Source of the DNA: Agathobaculum massiliense
GTDB lineage: Bacteria > Bacillota > Clostridia > Oscillospirales > Butyricicoccaceae
NCBI RefSeq assembly: GCF_900291975.1
Contig: NZ_OMPN01000001.1
Location: 1,674,001 to 1,738,000, forward strand
Reading direction: 5' to 3'
Length of the DNA: 64,000 nucleotides
Part shown: piece after piece, positions 34,559 to 44,059 of the stretch
Layout: every line of letters begins with the position of its first letter
How positions within the stretch are numbered: position 1 is the first letter of the stretch
Notes under the pieces: model-generated
The model's input: only the letters and a program-made list of their open reading frames with translations
What the model was told of the DNA's origin: nothing
The model's database searches: none
Position numbers and translations under genes: made by a program

Positions 34559-34879
34559 ACAGAAGAAATGCTGTCCGATGAGTTGGACGCAAACCTGATG
34601 CGGCGAAGCGACCTGTATTTCGGCACCTACACAGGCGATGGTGTGTATCCCCGCGAGATAACGCTGGGCTTTGCTCCCAAAATGGTGTTTATCATGCGCG
34701 CGGACGGAATGACCGGTTCCACCGGTTACACCTATCAGTTCCTTGCGTTTCCGGTCGAGGAGTCTGAACAACCGGACTATTGCCTGCTTACGCAAACCGG
34801 CTTTCGTCTGAACAGCCCCGGCGACAAGTCACGGATAAATGCCAAAGATATAAAATACGTCTATATCGCCTTAAAATGA
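34349..34879 (+). CDS. Tail-fibre-like protein T4 (short, no stalk)
   Basis: A 176-residue T protein. It departs from the constant region earlier than the others (GDTITEEMLSDELDANLMRR) and has no coiled-coil stalk, so the tip follows directly: LYFGTYTGDG, EITLGFAPKMVFIM, TQTGFRLNS and YVYIALK. It faces cassette D across a terminator. Ribosome site AAAAAGGAGG. It may represent a simplified or partly deleted variant; the frame is intact. Confidence 0.78.
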   Translation: MSFSDHKITQFTHKITDLPDQPSLPANELKARFDSSPEELRQAVNGICDEASRLEARVEGIVVDTFGDTITEEMLSDELDANLMRRSDLYFGTYTGDGVYPREITLGFAPKMVFIMRADGMTGSTGYTYQFLAFPVEESEQPDYCLLTQTGFRLNSPGDKSRINAKDIKYVYIALK

Positions 34880-34885
34880 AAAGGG

Positions 34886-34911
34886 AAAACCCCCTCGAAA
34901 GAGGGGGTTTT
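34886..34911. terminator. Bidirectional terminator between T4 and cassette D
   Basis: AAAACCCCCTC / GAGGGGGTTTT with a 4-nt loop. Confidence 0.9.
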
Positions 34912-34931
34912 CTCTTTTTGTTGTGAAAAAA

Positions 34932-37900
34932 TTACGCAACAACAGTGAACGTATAAGTTGCAGTTGCAATACCATTCGTTAAACTGAACGAGTCAGCATC
35001 AGCATTCGTGCCTGCCAGAGTCGGAGCTGCGGTAGCAGTAATTGCGTAGTCTGCATCCGGAGTAAAGGTAGCGGTGATTGTAACCTTTTCACCTGCAACC
35101 GGAGTGTAAACAGAGGTATCTGCGCTCGGACGATCGTTAGCCACAATTTTAAACGAAGCCTTCACATTAGTGGTTTCATTTTTCTTGAGCTTGCCAACGA
35201 TGGTATCCAGTACACCAGCCTTGACCTTACCAGCTTCGGTAAACGTTGTGGTGCTGTCGCTTGCAGTAACAGCATTCAGAGTGGCAACCGGCTTTGCAGT
35301 AACCTCAAAGGTATCTGTCAGCAGAACAGTATTGCCCGCCTTGATCTGAATATTATACGTGCCGATTGCGGTGGAAGTACCAACTGTTACAATGATTTCC
35401 TGCGTGCCGTTATTCTTTACAGCAAAGGTACCATCGCCAGAAGCAGTAATGTTGACGTTATCCTCAGAATTGATAGAGGTAGTAACATCGGCTGCATCTG
35501 CTGCATAGTTGGAAGCAGTCAAGGTGTACTTCAGAGTTGCCTCCGTACCCTTTGTGGTCGATGCATCGCCGGAAGTCTTCACAGCGGTCAGCTTGGGCGC
35601 ATTCACATCATCCAGCTCAAAGCCGTCGAACGCGCCGGTGGAGTCGATGACCAGAACCTCGATGTCTGCATCGTCGTCGCCAGTCTCATCCATGATCCAG
35701 AACGCATTGACCAGGTACTTGTCGTCTGCGCCATCCTTGTACTTGGAGCCCTCCGGCAGCTTGTCGCCGTAGGTGTACTCCAGGCCGATCTTCTTGTCGT
35801 CGTCCGCCTTGGAGTCAACCAGAAGAACCGTGGTGTCCGCGGTTACGTTGAACTGCGCGCCATAGATCGCAATGTACTTGGATACGCTGGCTTCGTTGCC
35901 GCCGCGGTACATCTCGCCCTGATTCAGAGTATCACCCTTGTTCACATCATCCGCAGCCTTGATTGTGCCGTAATCCTTAACGTCGTTGATGATGCCATCC
36001 TCGTCGATATCGGAGTAGCCGATCAGGGTACCCTTGGCGCGGGTATCCTTGGAGTAAGAAATGTCCTCGGTAACGGTCACGTTCTCAGAACCGGTCCAGA
36101 TGGTGTACTTAACGCCGCCGGAAGCCTTGACGCCCGCTGTTACGATGTAAGCGTAGTTGTCAGAGGACTCGCCGACCAAATCAGTGCTGCTGACCTTGAT
36201 CGCCGCCAGCTTAACGCGGTTCAGACCATCCGTTTCCTTGGTGAATACCGCGGTCGCAGGTGCATTCTTAACACCCTTCGCGTCCTCGCTCAGGGACTTG
36301 AACTGCTTGCCGTTGATCTGCTTGGAGCGGCCGAGCTCGGTGTACAGGATGATGACAGCGTCGTCAGCAACCTTTTCATTCGCGATTGTGTCGGTGTTGC
36401 CCGCGGTAGCGGTCAGCGTAGACGTATAATCGGTTTTGCCGTTGCCCAGCAGGGACAGATAGCCGTTGTACTTCTTGGAGTCGATTACTTCAAGCTTGCA
36501 GTCAGAATCCGAGCCGGAAACCTTGTAAGCGTTGCCGAGCTTGGGATTTACGCTGTCGTCAGACATGGTAACGGTCTTGGTGGTGCCGTTGAAAAAGCGC
36601 AGCTTCGCCTGATCGCCGTTGAGCGAATCAACATGGCTGGAAACGCCGACTACGACCGCGATGTCATCCGGAATCGCGCCGTTGCTGTCGTCCGCGCTGA
36701 TGTCGAGCGCGATGCCGTTGTAAACGTAAGCCTTAACGGTGTCGCCAGTATCAACATCGGCCTCGTCCTTTGCGTTGTACCAGGTGCCGTCCAGCTCATA
36801 CTGCCAGTAGCCGTCCTTCTCCTTGATGCCGGTCAGCTCGGTGGTCAGGATGTCCGCGCGGACGATGTCCTTGCAGTCCTCGTAGAGGTTCTTGGACATA
36901 ACTGCAAAGTCGTCCTTGACGATCTCTTCGTCAATGTTCTCATCGTCAAACTCATAGGACTCGCCAGCAAAGGTGATCTTGTCAGAGCCGACATAGGTGA
37001 CCTCGCCGCCGGTGTAGGTGGTGATGATCGCAGTGTCGATCTTGTTGTTGCTGTTGGTGTCAACAAAGACAACCTTGTTCATGGAAACCTTATTCAGGTT
37101 ATTGCCGTCTAACATGGCGGTGTCGTCGAAATCGGTGATGTCAGTCTTGGCAGCAGTAGCGCCATCCACGATGACGTCGATCTGAACGCCCTTAGCGGTG
37201 CTATCCATGTCCTCAACCGAGTAGGAAGAACCGCCGAACTTGATCTTTTCGCCGTCCATTTCGGTCTTGTTCAGGTAGGTTTCGTAAACCGTGTTGTCCG
37301 AGATCGCGTAAACGCCGAGGACATTGTTGGTCTTGCCATCCTTGAACATGACCTTGACCTTCTGGCCCAGCAGGTCGGAGTAGTCCGTGCCTACCTTGGA
37401 GAAAGTAACGTCCGTGTACTTCGTGGACTGATGGTAGTTATCAGAATCATAGCTGTCGTCGATCAAGACGGTCAGGGAGTCGCTGGTGATCGTGGTCAGG
37501 GTGCCGTAGTCGTAGGACAGGCCCATGTAAGCGGAGCCGACAGTCTCCTTGACGCCGCCGTTGAGGATGTCGTCAAAGGAGTCGGAATCGGTGGACCACT
37601 TCACGCGGTTGGTGTCCAGCGTATTTGCGATCATCTGCGCGGCGTACTGGCGCGGCAGGCCGGACTCCAGACCGGAGTTGACGTCGTCCAGGATACCGGC
37701 GGAGCCAGCGTAACGCAGGGTGTTGGTGGACCAGTCGTGGCCTACCAGACCAGCCTTGTCAGCGTCGTAGCCTGCCAGAACGAGCAGCATCTTCGCAGCC
37801 TCCACGCCGGTTACGGTCGCGTCGGGCTTGAAGGTGTTGTCGCCGTAGCCGGCGATGATGCCCTGGGACTCGCAGAACTTGATGTAGCCCTTGGCCCAGT

Positions 37901-38174
37901 GGCTGTTGATGTCGGTCAGCTTAGAGGAGTTGTTCTCGTAAGCCGAGTCGTCAATGGTGTTGTTGCGGACAACGAAGATCATCTTCGCCATTTCCGCACG
38001 GGTAACGGTTGCATCCGGACGGAAGGAGCCATCGGGGTCGCCCTCGATTACGCCCAGCGCCGTCAGCATGTTCACGGCGTCGGTGGCCTTAATGTCCGCC
38101 TCGTCCGTGAACGCCGCACCGGCAAACATGGTGAACGCGCATGCGAACGCCAGTACCAGTGCGAGAACCTTTTT
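34932..38174 (-). CDS. Silent S-layer (SLH) cassette D
   Basis: A 1080-codon open frame whose SLH region is nearly identical to A, C, E and F. The body shows the LLGQKVKVMFKDGKTNN motif, a conserved IWTGSENVTV element, a DDADIEVLVIDSTGAFDG segment and a C-terminal Ig-like domain. The frame extends upstream of the block to a TTG at 38216 with no ribosome site; an ATG nearby (in TTATGTGCAG) is in the wrong frame. It is in inverted orientation to C, 8.4 kb away, so a single inversion of module 2 would place it behind the active promoter. Confidence 0.82.
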   Translation of the reverse strand, partial: KKVLALVLAFACAFTMFAGAAFTDEADIKATDAVNMLTALGVIEGDPDGSFRPDATVTRAEMAKMIFVVRNNTIDDSAYENNSSKLTDINSHWAKGYIKFCESQGIIAGYGDNTFKPDATVTGVEAAKMLLVLAGYDADKAGLVGHDWSTNTLRYAGSAGILDDVNSGLESGLPRQYAAQMIANTLDTNRVKWSTDSDSFDDILNGGVKETVGSAYMGLSYDYGTLTTITSDSLTVLIDDSYDSDNYHQSTKYTDVTFSKVGTDYSDLLGQKVKVMFKDGKTNNVLGVYAISDNTVYETYLNKTEMDGEKIKFGGSSYSVEDMDSTAKGVQIDVIVDGATAAKTDITDFDDTAMLDGNNLNKVSMNKVVFVDTNSNNKIDTAIITTYTGGEVTYVGSDKITFAGESYEFDDENIDEEIVKDDFAVMSKNLYEDCKDIVRADILTTELTGIKEKDGYWQYELDGTWYNAKDEADVDTGDTVKAYVYNGIALDISADDSNGAIPDDIAVVVGVSSHVDSLNGDQAKLRFFNGTTKTVTMSDDSVNPKLGNAYKVSGSDSDCKLEVIDSKKYNGYLSLLGNGKTDYTSTLTATAGNTDTIANEKVADDAVIILYTELGRSKQINGKQFKSLSEDAKGVKNAPATAVFTKETDGLNRVKLAAIKVSSTDLVGESSDNYAYIVTAGVKASGGVKYTIWTGSENVTVTEDISYSKDTRAKGTLIGYSDIDEDGIINDVKDYGTIKAADDVNKGDTLNQGEMYRGGNEASVSKYIAIYGAQFNVTADTTVLLVDSKADDDKKIGLEYTYGDKLPEGSKYKDGADDKYLVNAFWIMDETGDDDADIEVLVIDSTGAFDGFELDDVNAPKLTAVKTSGDASTTKGTEATLKYTLTASNYAADAADVTTSINSEDNVNITASGDGTFAVKNNGTQEIIVTVGTSTAIGTYNIQIKAGNTVLLTDTFEVTAKPVATLNAVTASDSTTTFTEAGKVKAGVLDTIVGKLKKNETTNVKASFKIVANDRPSADTSVYTPVAGEKVTITATFTPDADYAITATAAPTLAGTNADADSFSLTNGIATATYTFTVVA
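38104..38174 (-). repeat. 71-bp recombination-candidate block, copy D
   Basis: One difference (GTA for GTG) from the A/B/C/E version, shared with copy F. Confidence 0.85.
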
Positions 38175-38229
38175 CTGATGGCGCGATACTGCACATAATA
38201 TAGAGGAAATTACCAAAATGCAGTCAAAA
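38175..38229 (-). repeat. 55-bp upstream flank shared with cassette A
   Basis: Counterpart of 14226-14280 (51 of 55 identical), beginning on the minus strand with TTTTGACTGCATT and ending GCCATCAG. Confidence 0.8.
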
Positions 38230-38373
38230 CTGTCTTAATAAAAAACTTTTCCGTGTTAGGGAAATTTTGGATAATCAATAATAAACAAAACAAACAGCCA
38301 AATTCGGCTTCCACGATTCAGAAAAAATTTTGCAATTATTTTGTGCAGAAACACTATTTCTGTTTTCCCCTGC

Positions 38374-38402
38374 TTGTACAAGGATACAAAATGCGGTATA
38401 CT
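38374..38402 (+). promoter_or_regulatory. Promoter of murT-gatD
   Basis: TTGTAC, 17 bp, TATACT, 35 bp before the murT start. Confidence 0.75.
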
Positions 38403-38437
38403 TTTATATATCATTTTACAAACAGAAAGGGCAGCTT

Positions 38438-39808
38438 ATGAAGCTCAAAACCAGGATAGCCGTTATAATATGCAAAGTATCCGGTGCGCTGCTGCGCAAA
38501 ATGGGACGCGGCGGGACCAACCTGCCCGGTAAGCTTGCATTGAAGATTGATAAAAATATTTTGGGAGAGCTATCGCAGAGTGTCAAAGTAACCGTTGTGA
38601 CCGGCACAAACGGCAAAACCACGACCTCCCGCATGATTGAACAGGCGTTTTCGGATGCAGGATTTCGATATTTTTCCAATAAATCCGGCGCAAATCTGTT
38701 GACCGGCATTATTGCGGTATTTGCTCAGTATTGTTCCCTTTCCGGAAAATGTCGGTATACCCATGCGCTGATTGAATGCGACGAGGCCGCGTTCCGGAAA
38801 GCAAGCGAATTCCTGCCGGTAGAATGCCTGGTAGTCAATAACATATTTCGGGATCAACTGGATCGGTACGGCGAGATCACCCATACGCTCAACGCTATTC
38901 GGGAAGGCATCACGCATATTCCGGACGCTGTGCTGTGCTTGAACGCGGATTGTTCGCTTACCGCCTCGCTGGCTGAAAAGATCCCTAACAGGGTGGTTTG
39001 GTTTGGCGTCAATGTGCCGATTTATACGCATGCGGCGCACGAGCTGTCAGACGCCCCCTACTGCATTCACTGCAAAACCGAGTATCAGTATGATTATGTG
39101 ACATACGGCCATCTGGGGGGGTTCCATTGCCCGAACTGCGGATATGGCAGAAAAACGCCGTCCATAGCGGTCACCCAGATATTGACGGCTGGTGCGGATG
39201 CCTCTGATATCGTGCTGGATATCTGCGGACGGGAGTACGACGTACATGTGAATCTGCCGGGCGGCTACAATATTTATAATGCCGCGGCCGCGGCCGCGGC
39301 CGCCAGTGTCGCCGGTATTGACGATGAGACGGCCGTCAGCGCATTGGGGCAATTTGAATGCGGCTTTGGCCGCGCAGAGCAGTTTACACTCGGCAAAGCA
39401 CAGGCACGGATGATGTTGGTCAAAAATCCGGCGGGCTTTAATCAGGTCATCAACCTGATCGCGCATGACGAAGGCAGCTATAAACTGGCGTTTCTTCTGA
39501 ATGACCGCTTTGCGGACGGAACGGATATCAGCTGGATTTGGGACGTTGATTTTGAGGCGCTGGCGGAACAGCAGGAACGGTTCACCCAGATCCTGGTTTC
39601 TGGCGTCCGTGCGGACGATATGGCGCTCCGCTTAAAATATGCCGGCTTCCGGACAGACAGACTGGAGGTCGTGCGGGAGTATGAGACCCTGCTGGATCGC
39701 GTGGGCGCGGATGAAACGCCAGCCTTTCTGATGCCGACCTATACGGCAATGTTCGACCTGCGCAATGAGATCAGCCGGCATACGGATATCAAGGCATTTT
39801 ATGAATAA
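38438..39808 (+). CDS. murT: Lipid II isoglutaminyl synthase, MurT subunit
   Basis: A 456-residue Mur-ligase-type protein that with GatD amidates D-Glu of lipid II. It carries the P-loop VVTGTNGKTTTSRMI at about residue 55, the RDQLDRYGE motif, a four-cysteine zinc ribbon (CIHCKTEY ... CPNCGYG) typical of MurT, and the C-terminal DUF1727 domain. ATG at 38438 follows AGAAAGGG. It is usually essential in Gram-positives. It lies with gatD between S-layer modules 2 and 3. Confidence 0.95.
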   Translation: MKLKTRIAVIICKVSGALLRKMGRGGTNLPGKLALKIDKNILGELSQSVKVTVVTGTNGKTTTSRMIEQAFSDAGFRYFSNKSGANLLTGIIAVFAQYCSLSGKCRYTHALIECDEAAFRKASEFLPVECLVVNNIFRDQLDRYGEITHTLNAIREGITHIPDAVLCLNADCSLTASLAEKIPNRVVWFGVNVPIYTHAAHELSDAPYCIHCKTEYQYDYVTYGHLGGFHCPNCGYGRKTPSIAVTQILTAGADASDIVLDICGREYDVHVNLPGGYNIYNAAAAAAAASVAGIDDETAVSALGQFECGFGRAEQFTLGKAQARMMLVKNPAGFNQVINLIAHDEGSYKLAFLLNDRFADGTDISWIWDVDFEALAEQQERFTQILVSGVRADDMALRLKYAGFRTDRLEVVREYETLLDRVGADETPAFLMPTYTAMFDLRNEISRHTDIKAFYE

Positions 39809-39823
39809 TGGAGGAGACGGGAA

Positions 39824-40564
39824 ATGGAACTGAATATCTGTCATTTATATCCGGATATCCTCAATCTTTACGGCGACCGTGGCAATATCATAACGATGAA
39901 AAGGCGCTTGGAAGCACGCGGTATGGCGGCTCATATAGAGGAATGCTCGATCGGGCAGCCTCTGGATATCGAGGCATACGATATCTTTTTTATCGGCGGC
40001 GGTCAGGATTTCGAGCAGGAGGTCCTTCTGCGTGATCTGGCGGGCGGCAAGGCGCGGGACATCCGTGCGGCGGTCGAGGATGAGAAGGTGTTTTTGGCGA
40101 TCTGCGGAGGCTATCAGATGCTGGGTCAGTATTATAAAACCTGGGACGGCAGTCAGATGGATTTTATCGGAGCAATCAATATCCATACCATAGGCGCCAA
40201 AGAGCGTATGATCGGCAATTATATGTTCCGCACAACGCCGGAAAGCAGCGGGACGATCGTGGTAGGGTTCGAAAACCATTCGGGTAAAACCTATCTGGGC
40301 GAAGATGTCGCGCCGCTGGGCATGGTGCTGAGCGGTTACGGCAACAACGGCGAGGATCAAACCGAAGGGGCGCGTTATAAAAATGTGTTCGCCACCTATT
40401 CGCATGGTTCGCTGCTTCCCAAAAATCCGGAGCTGTGTGATTTTATCCTGCAGAAGGCGATACAACGGAAATACGATGTTGTTCAGCCGCTATCCCCGTT
40501 GGATGATACGCTGGAAAATAATGCGCATGCATATATGCAGCAGCGCCTCAGCAGAAAAGCATAG
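39824..40564 (+). CDS. gatD: Lipid II isoglutaminyl synthase, GatD subunit
   Basis: A 246-residue class-I glutamine amidotransferase that supplies ammonia to MurT. The nucleophile is the Cys in LAICGGYQMLG at about residue 94, and the catalytic His is in TYSHGSLLPKNP. The N-terminus ICHLYPDILNLYGDRGNI is typical. It follows murT by 15 bp with GGAGACGGGAA upstream, forming an operon ended by a strong terminator. Confidence 0.95.
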   Translation: MELNICHLYPDILNLYGDRGNIITMKRRLEARGMAAHIEECSIGQPLDIEAYDIFFIGGGQDFEQEVLLRDLAGGKARDIRAAVEDEKVFLAICGGYQMLGQYYKTWDGSQMDFIGAINIHTIGAKERMIGNYMFRTTPESSGTIVVGFENHSGKTYLGEDVAPLGMVLSGYGNNGEDQTEGARYKNVFATYSHGSLLPKNPELCDFILQKAIQRKYDVVQPLSPLDDTLENNAHAYMQQRLSRKA

Positions 40565-40577
40565 AGAGAGTTCGGTG

Positions 40578-40605
40578 CGGCCTCCCATAAAAGGGAGGCC
40601 GTTTT
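40578..40605 (+). terminator. Terminator of murT-gatD
   Basis: CGGCCTCCC / GGGAGGCCG stem with a 6-nt loop, then TTTT. It also blocks readthrough into silent cassette E. Confidence 0.88.
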
Positions 40606-40787
40606 GTATGTTATAGACAAATTTCTTTTCTTACTTTTGGAGGGCTCATTTGTGCCAAACAGGCGCAACCCGCATAGGCGGCTTTTGCGGATAAAAAATA
40701 GAGGCTTTTAAAAAAGTTTGTCCATTTAGTTATTTTATACGGAAAATCAAATAACAGAAGGGTTTTTGTTATATAATCCGCCATCAG

Positions 40788-40858
40788 AAAAAGGTTCTCG
40801 CACTGGTGCTGGCGTTCGCATGCGCGTTCACCATGTTTGCCGGTGCGGCGTTCACGGA
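40788..40858 (+). repeat. 71-bp recombination-candidate block, copy E
   Basis: Preceded by GCCATCAG at 40780-40787. Confidence 0.85.
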
Positions 40859-43800
40859 CGAGGCGGACATTAAGGCCACCGACGCCGTGAACATGCTGAC
40901 GGCGCTGGGCGTAATCGAGGGCGACCCCGATGGCTCCTTCCGTCCGGATGCAACCGTTACCCGTGCGGAAATGGCGAAGATGATCTTCGTTGTCCGCAAC
41001 AACACCATTGACGACTCGGCTTACGAGAACAACTCCTCTAAGCTGACCGACATCAACAGCCACTGGGCCAAGGGCTACATCAAGTTCTGCGAGTCCCAGG
41101 GCATCATCGCCGGCTACGGCGACAACACCTTCAAGCCCGACGCGACCGTAACCGGCGTGGAGGCTGCGAAGATGCTGCTCGTTCTGGCAGGCTACGACGC
41201 TGACAAGGCTGGTCTGGTAGGCCACAACTGGTCCACCAACACCCTGAAGTATGCTGGCTCCGCCGGCCTGCTGGACGACGTCAACTCCGGCCTGGAGCAG
41301 GGCCTGCCGCGTCAGTACGCCGCGCAGATGATCTACAACACGCTGGACACCAACCGTGTCAAGTGGTCCAACGATTCTCAGTCTTTTGACGACATCCTCA
41401 ACGGCGGCGTCAAGGAGACCGTTGGTAAGGCTTACATGGGCCTGTCCTCGGATGTCGGTACCCTGATCTCCATCGATCGTGACTCCCTGACCATCAAGCT
41501 GGACGAAAGCTACGATTCCGACAACTACCACAAGATCGCCCGATACGACGATGTGACCTTTACCAAGGTTTCTGAGGACTACACCAGCCTGCTGGGCCAG
41601 AAGGTCAAGGTCATGTTCAAGGATGAAAAGACCAACAACGTTCTGGGCGTCTATTCCATCTCGGACAACACGGTTTACACCACCCTGATGAATGGCGTTG
41701 AAAAGGACGGCGCTAAGATTAAGTTCGGCGGCAAGTCCTACTCGATCGACGGCACCAAGATCGCCACTACCTTTATCAGCGTAGACGGCGCGCAGGCGGA
41801 AAAGGCTCAGTCTCTTGACTATTTCGACAAGGGCGCTGCACTCAACGAAAATGAGTCCAACGGCAACCTGTCCACCGACGAGGTAACTTTCGTCGATGCG
41901 AACGGCAACGGCAAGATCGATACCGCTATCGTATTCGAGAAGCTGGTCGGCGAAGTGACTTACGTTTCTTCCGATAAGATCACCGCTGGTTCCAAGACCT
42001 ACAAGTTCGAGGACGAAAACATCGACGAGGACATCGAGCAGGACGACTGGGCGGTTGTTTCCGCGAACCTGTATGAGGACTGCAAGGATGTTGTCAAGGC
42101 TGATATCATCAGCACCACACTGGACGGCTCCCGCGACAAGAATGACAAGATCAACGGCGACTACAAGCAGTATAAGCTGGACGGCACCTGGTACAACATT
42201 TCCGACGAAAACGCTTCGGATGTTTCCAACGGCGACTCCGTCAAGGCTTATGTTGTCAATGGCGTGATCGTTAAGATCAAGTCCGACGACGGCAAAGGCG
42301 GCTTCCCGACCAACGTTGCGGTCGTAGTCAGCAACGGCACGATCAACGGCGATCAGGTCCGTATCCGCTACTTCGACGGCACCTCCAAGCTGGTTACCAT
42401 CTCCGACAACACCAAGGTCACCCTGGGTTCCAGCTCGGCTGGTAAGGCTTACAAGGTTTCCGGCTCGGATACTTCGATGAAGTTCGAGGCGATCGACACC
42501 ATCAAGTACAATGGCTACCTCTATGTTGGTACCGGCACGGCCGATCCGAGCAATGATAAGGTAACCGTAAGCACTAAGGACTATACCGTGGATGATTCCG
42601 CCGCGGTTATCCTGTATGACGGCAACGGCCGCTCCAAGATGCTGACCGGCAAGCAGTATAACGCGCTGAATACCAATGATTTGGCTACCTCTAAGGAAGC
42701 CGGCGCGGTATTCACGAAGGACAAGAACGGTCTCAACCGTGCGATGATGATCACTGTCAAGACCGACGATATGACCATCAGCGGCGAGTCTTTCGACAAC
42801 TACGCATATGTTGTCACCAACAACGGCCAGAACAAGGACGGCAATGCTTCCTACACGATCTGGACGACTGACAACGAGTATGTTGACGTTATCGAAGAGA
42901 ACGCGACTGCTCGCGCTAAGGGTACGCTGATCGGCTACTCCGCGATCAACTCCGACAACGTTATCAGCGACGTAAGCGAGGTCGCCAAGATCGCAGATGT
43001 TGATACCTCCAAGCAGACTGCGGTTAAGGGTACGGCATCTTTCGGTAATGACGGTACCGTTTACTATGGCGGCAACCAGAGCACGGACACCAAGTTCATC
43101 AGCGTTAATAACAAGAAGTTCAACGTAACCGCGGACACCGCTGTCCTGTTCGTTGACTCCGCTGCAGACGAAGATAAGCAGATCGGCGTTGACTTCGTCT
43201 ACGGCACGTCTGCGATGGCCAAGGCTGAGAAGTACATTGACAGCAACGATCAGACTGCTTACTCCTCCAACGTGATGTTCCAGGTTGACGAAAACGGCAA
43301 CGATGATGTTGACCTGAAGGTTCTGGTTGTTGATACCACTGGCGCGTTCGACGGCAAGAGCCACGAGAGCGGCGATGACAGCGGCGAAACTCAGGAGAAG
43401 GGCGACTACAGCACCAAGTATGCTGAAATCTCTGTTGAGGATAAGGATATCATCACTGGCGCAGGCTCCAAGTACGTTTCTGGCGATAAGGAAGTTCATG
43501 TCCAGTTGACGGTCGAAGGCGATTTCGCGGAAGCTACTGCTAAAGCATCTATCGATGTGGATGGATACAAAACCACGCAGAACATTACCCTGAAGCCGGG
43601 CAACACTGCTGACATTGTTATTGCTGATGTGGATACTGCTGATGCTAAGGTTTCCGTTAACATTACGGATATCACCTTCACCAAGGTAAACGTGGGTGTA
43701 GCGGCGGTAGAGACTGCTAATCTGAAGCAGGACAGTGCCACGGCTACTACTAAGGACATGGCTGTGACCGCTGTGGCGGCCGCGGCAAAAGCGAAAGACG

Positions 43801-44012
43801 AGACGGTTACCATTACTGTAACGGGCACGAACATCGATAATGGTGGAACGGCTGCTAAGTATGAGTTGACGCTGTCCAACGGCACCAAGCTCCAGAATAA
43901 GGCTGGCGGCTCTACAACCGAAATCACTTTTGAGTATACTGTGACAGAAAACGATATCAAGGCAGGCAAGGCGATTACCCTGACTGCTACTGAGATTAAG
44001 GATGTTCAGTAA
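40788..44012 (+). CDS. Silent S-layer (SLH) cassette E
   Basis: A 1074-codon open frame: signal-peptide core, three SLH modules nearly identical to A, the LLGQKVKVMFKDEKTNN region, and a body ending in a SGDDSGETQEKGDY linker and an Ig-like C-terminal domain. Reading upstream in frame from the block there is a TAA at 40750-40752 with no ATG, GTG or TTG in between. The first possible start is an internal GTG at 40806 with no ribosome site. The ~170 bp between the gatD terminator and the block show no promoter leading to a start codon. Same orientation as C, so it needs a prior flip of module 3 to be reached by inversion. Confidence 0.82.
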   Translation, partial: KKVLALVLAFACAFTMFAGAAFTDEADIKATDAVNMLTALGVIEGDPDGSFRPDATVTRAEMAKMIFVVRNNTIDDSAYENNSSKLTDINSHWAKGYIKFCESQGIIAGYGDNTFKPDATVTGVEAAKMLLVLAGYDADKAGLVGHNWSTNTLKYAGSAGLLDDVNSGLEQGLPRQYAAQMIYNTLDTNRVKWSNDSQSFDDILNGGVKETVGKAYMGLSSDVGTLISIDRDSLTIKLDESYDSDNYHKIARYDDVTFTKVSEDYTSLLGQKVKVMFKDEKTNNVLGVYSISDNTVYTTLMNGVEKDGAKIKFGGKSYSIDGTKIATTFISVDGAQAEKAQSLDYFDKGAALNENESNGNLSTDEVTFVDANGNGKIDTAIVFEKLVGEVTYVSSDKITAGSKTYKFEDENIDEDIEQDDWAVVSANLYEDCKDVVKADIISTTLDGSRDKNDKINGDYKQYKLDGTWYNISDENASDVSNGDSVKAYVVNGVIVKIKSDDGKGGFPTNVAVVVSNGTINGDQVRIRYFDGTSKLVTISDNTKVTLGSSSAGKAYKVSGSDTSMKFEAIDTIKYNGYLYVGTGTADPSNDKVTVSTKDYTVDDSAAVILYDGNGRSKMLTGKQYNALNTNDLATSKEAGAVFTKDKNGLNRAMMITVKTDDMTISGESFDNYAYVVTNNGQNKDGNASYTIWTTDNEYVDVIEENATARAKGTLIGYSAINSDNVISDVSEVAKIADVDTSKQTAVKGTASFGNDGTVYYGGNQSTDTKFISVNNKKFNVTADTAVLFVDSAADEDKQIGVDFVYGTSAMAKAEKYIDSNDQTAYSSNVMFQVDENGNDDVDLKVLVVDTTGAFDGKSHESGDDSGETQEKGDYSTKYAEISVEDKDIITGAGSKYVSGDKEVHVQLTVEGDFAEATAKASIDVDGYKTTQNITLKPGNTADIVIADVDTADAKVSVNITDITFTKVNVGVAAVETANLKQDSATATTKDMAVTAVAAAAKAKDETVTITVTGTNIDNGGTAAKYELTLSNGTKLQNKAGGSTTEITFEYTVTENDIKAGKAITLTATEIKDVQ

Positions 44013-44027
44013 TCTTTAAAGGTGGAA

Positions 44028-44057
44028 AAAACCCCCTCGGAATTTCGAGGGGGTTTT
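44028..44057. terminator. Bidirectional terminator between cassette E and T5
   Basis: AAAACCCCCTCG / CGAGGGGGTTTT with a 6-nt loop. Confidence 0.9.
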
Positions 44058-44059
44058 CC

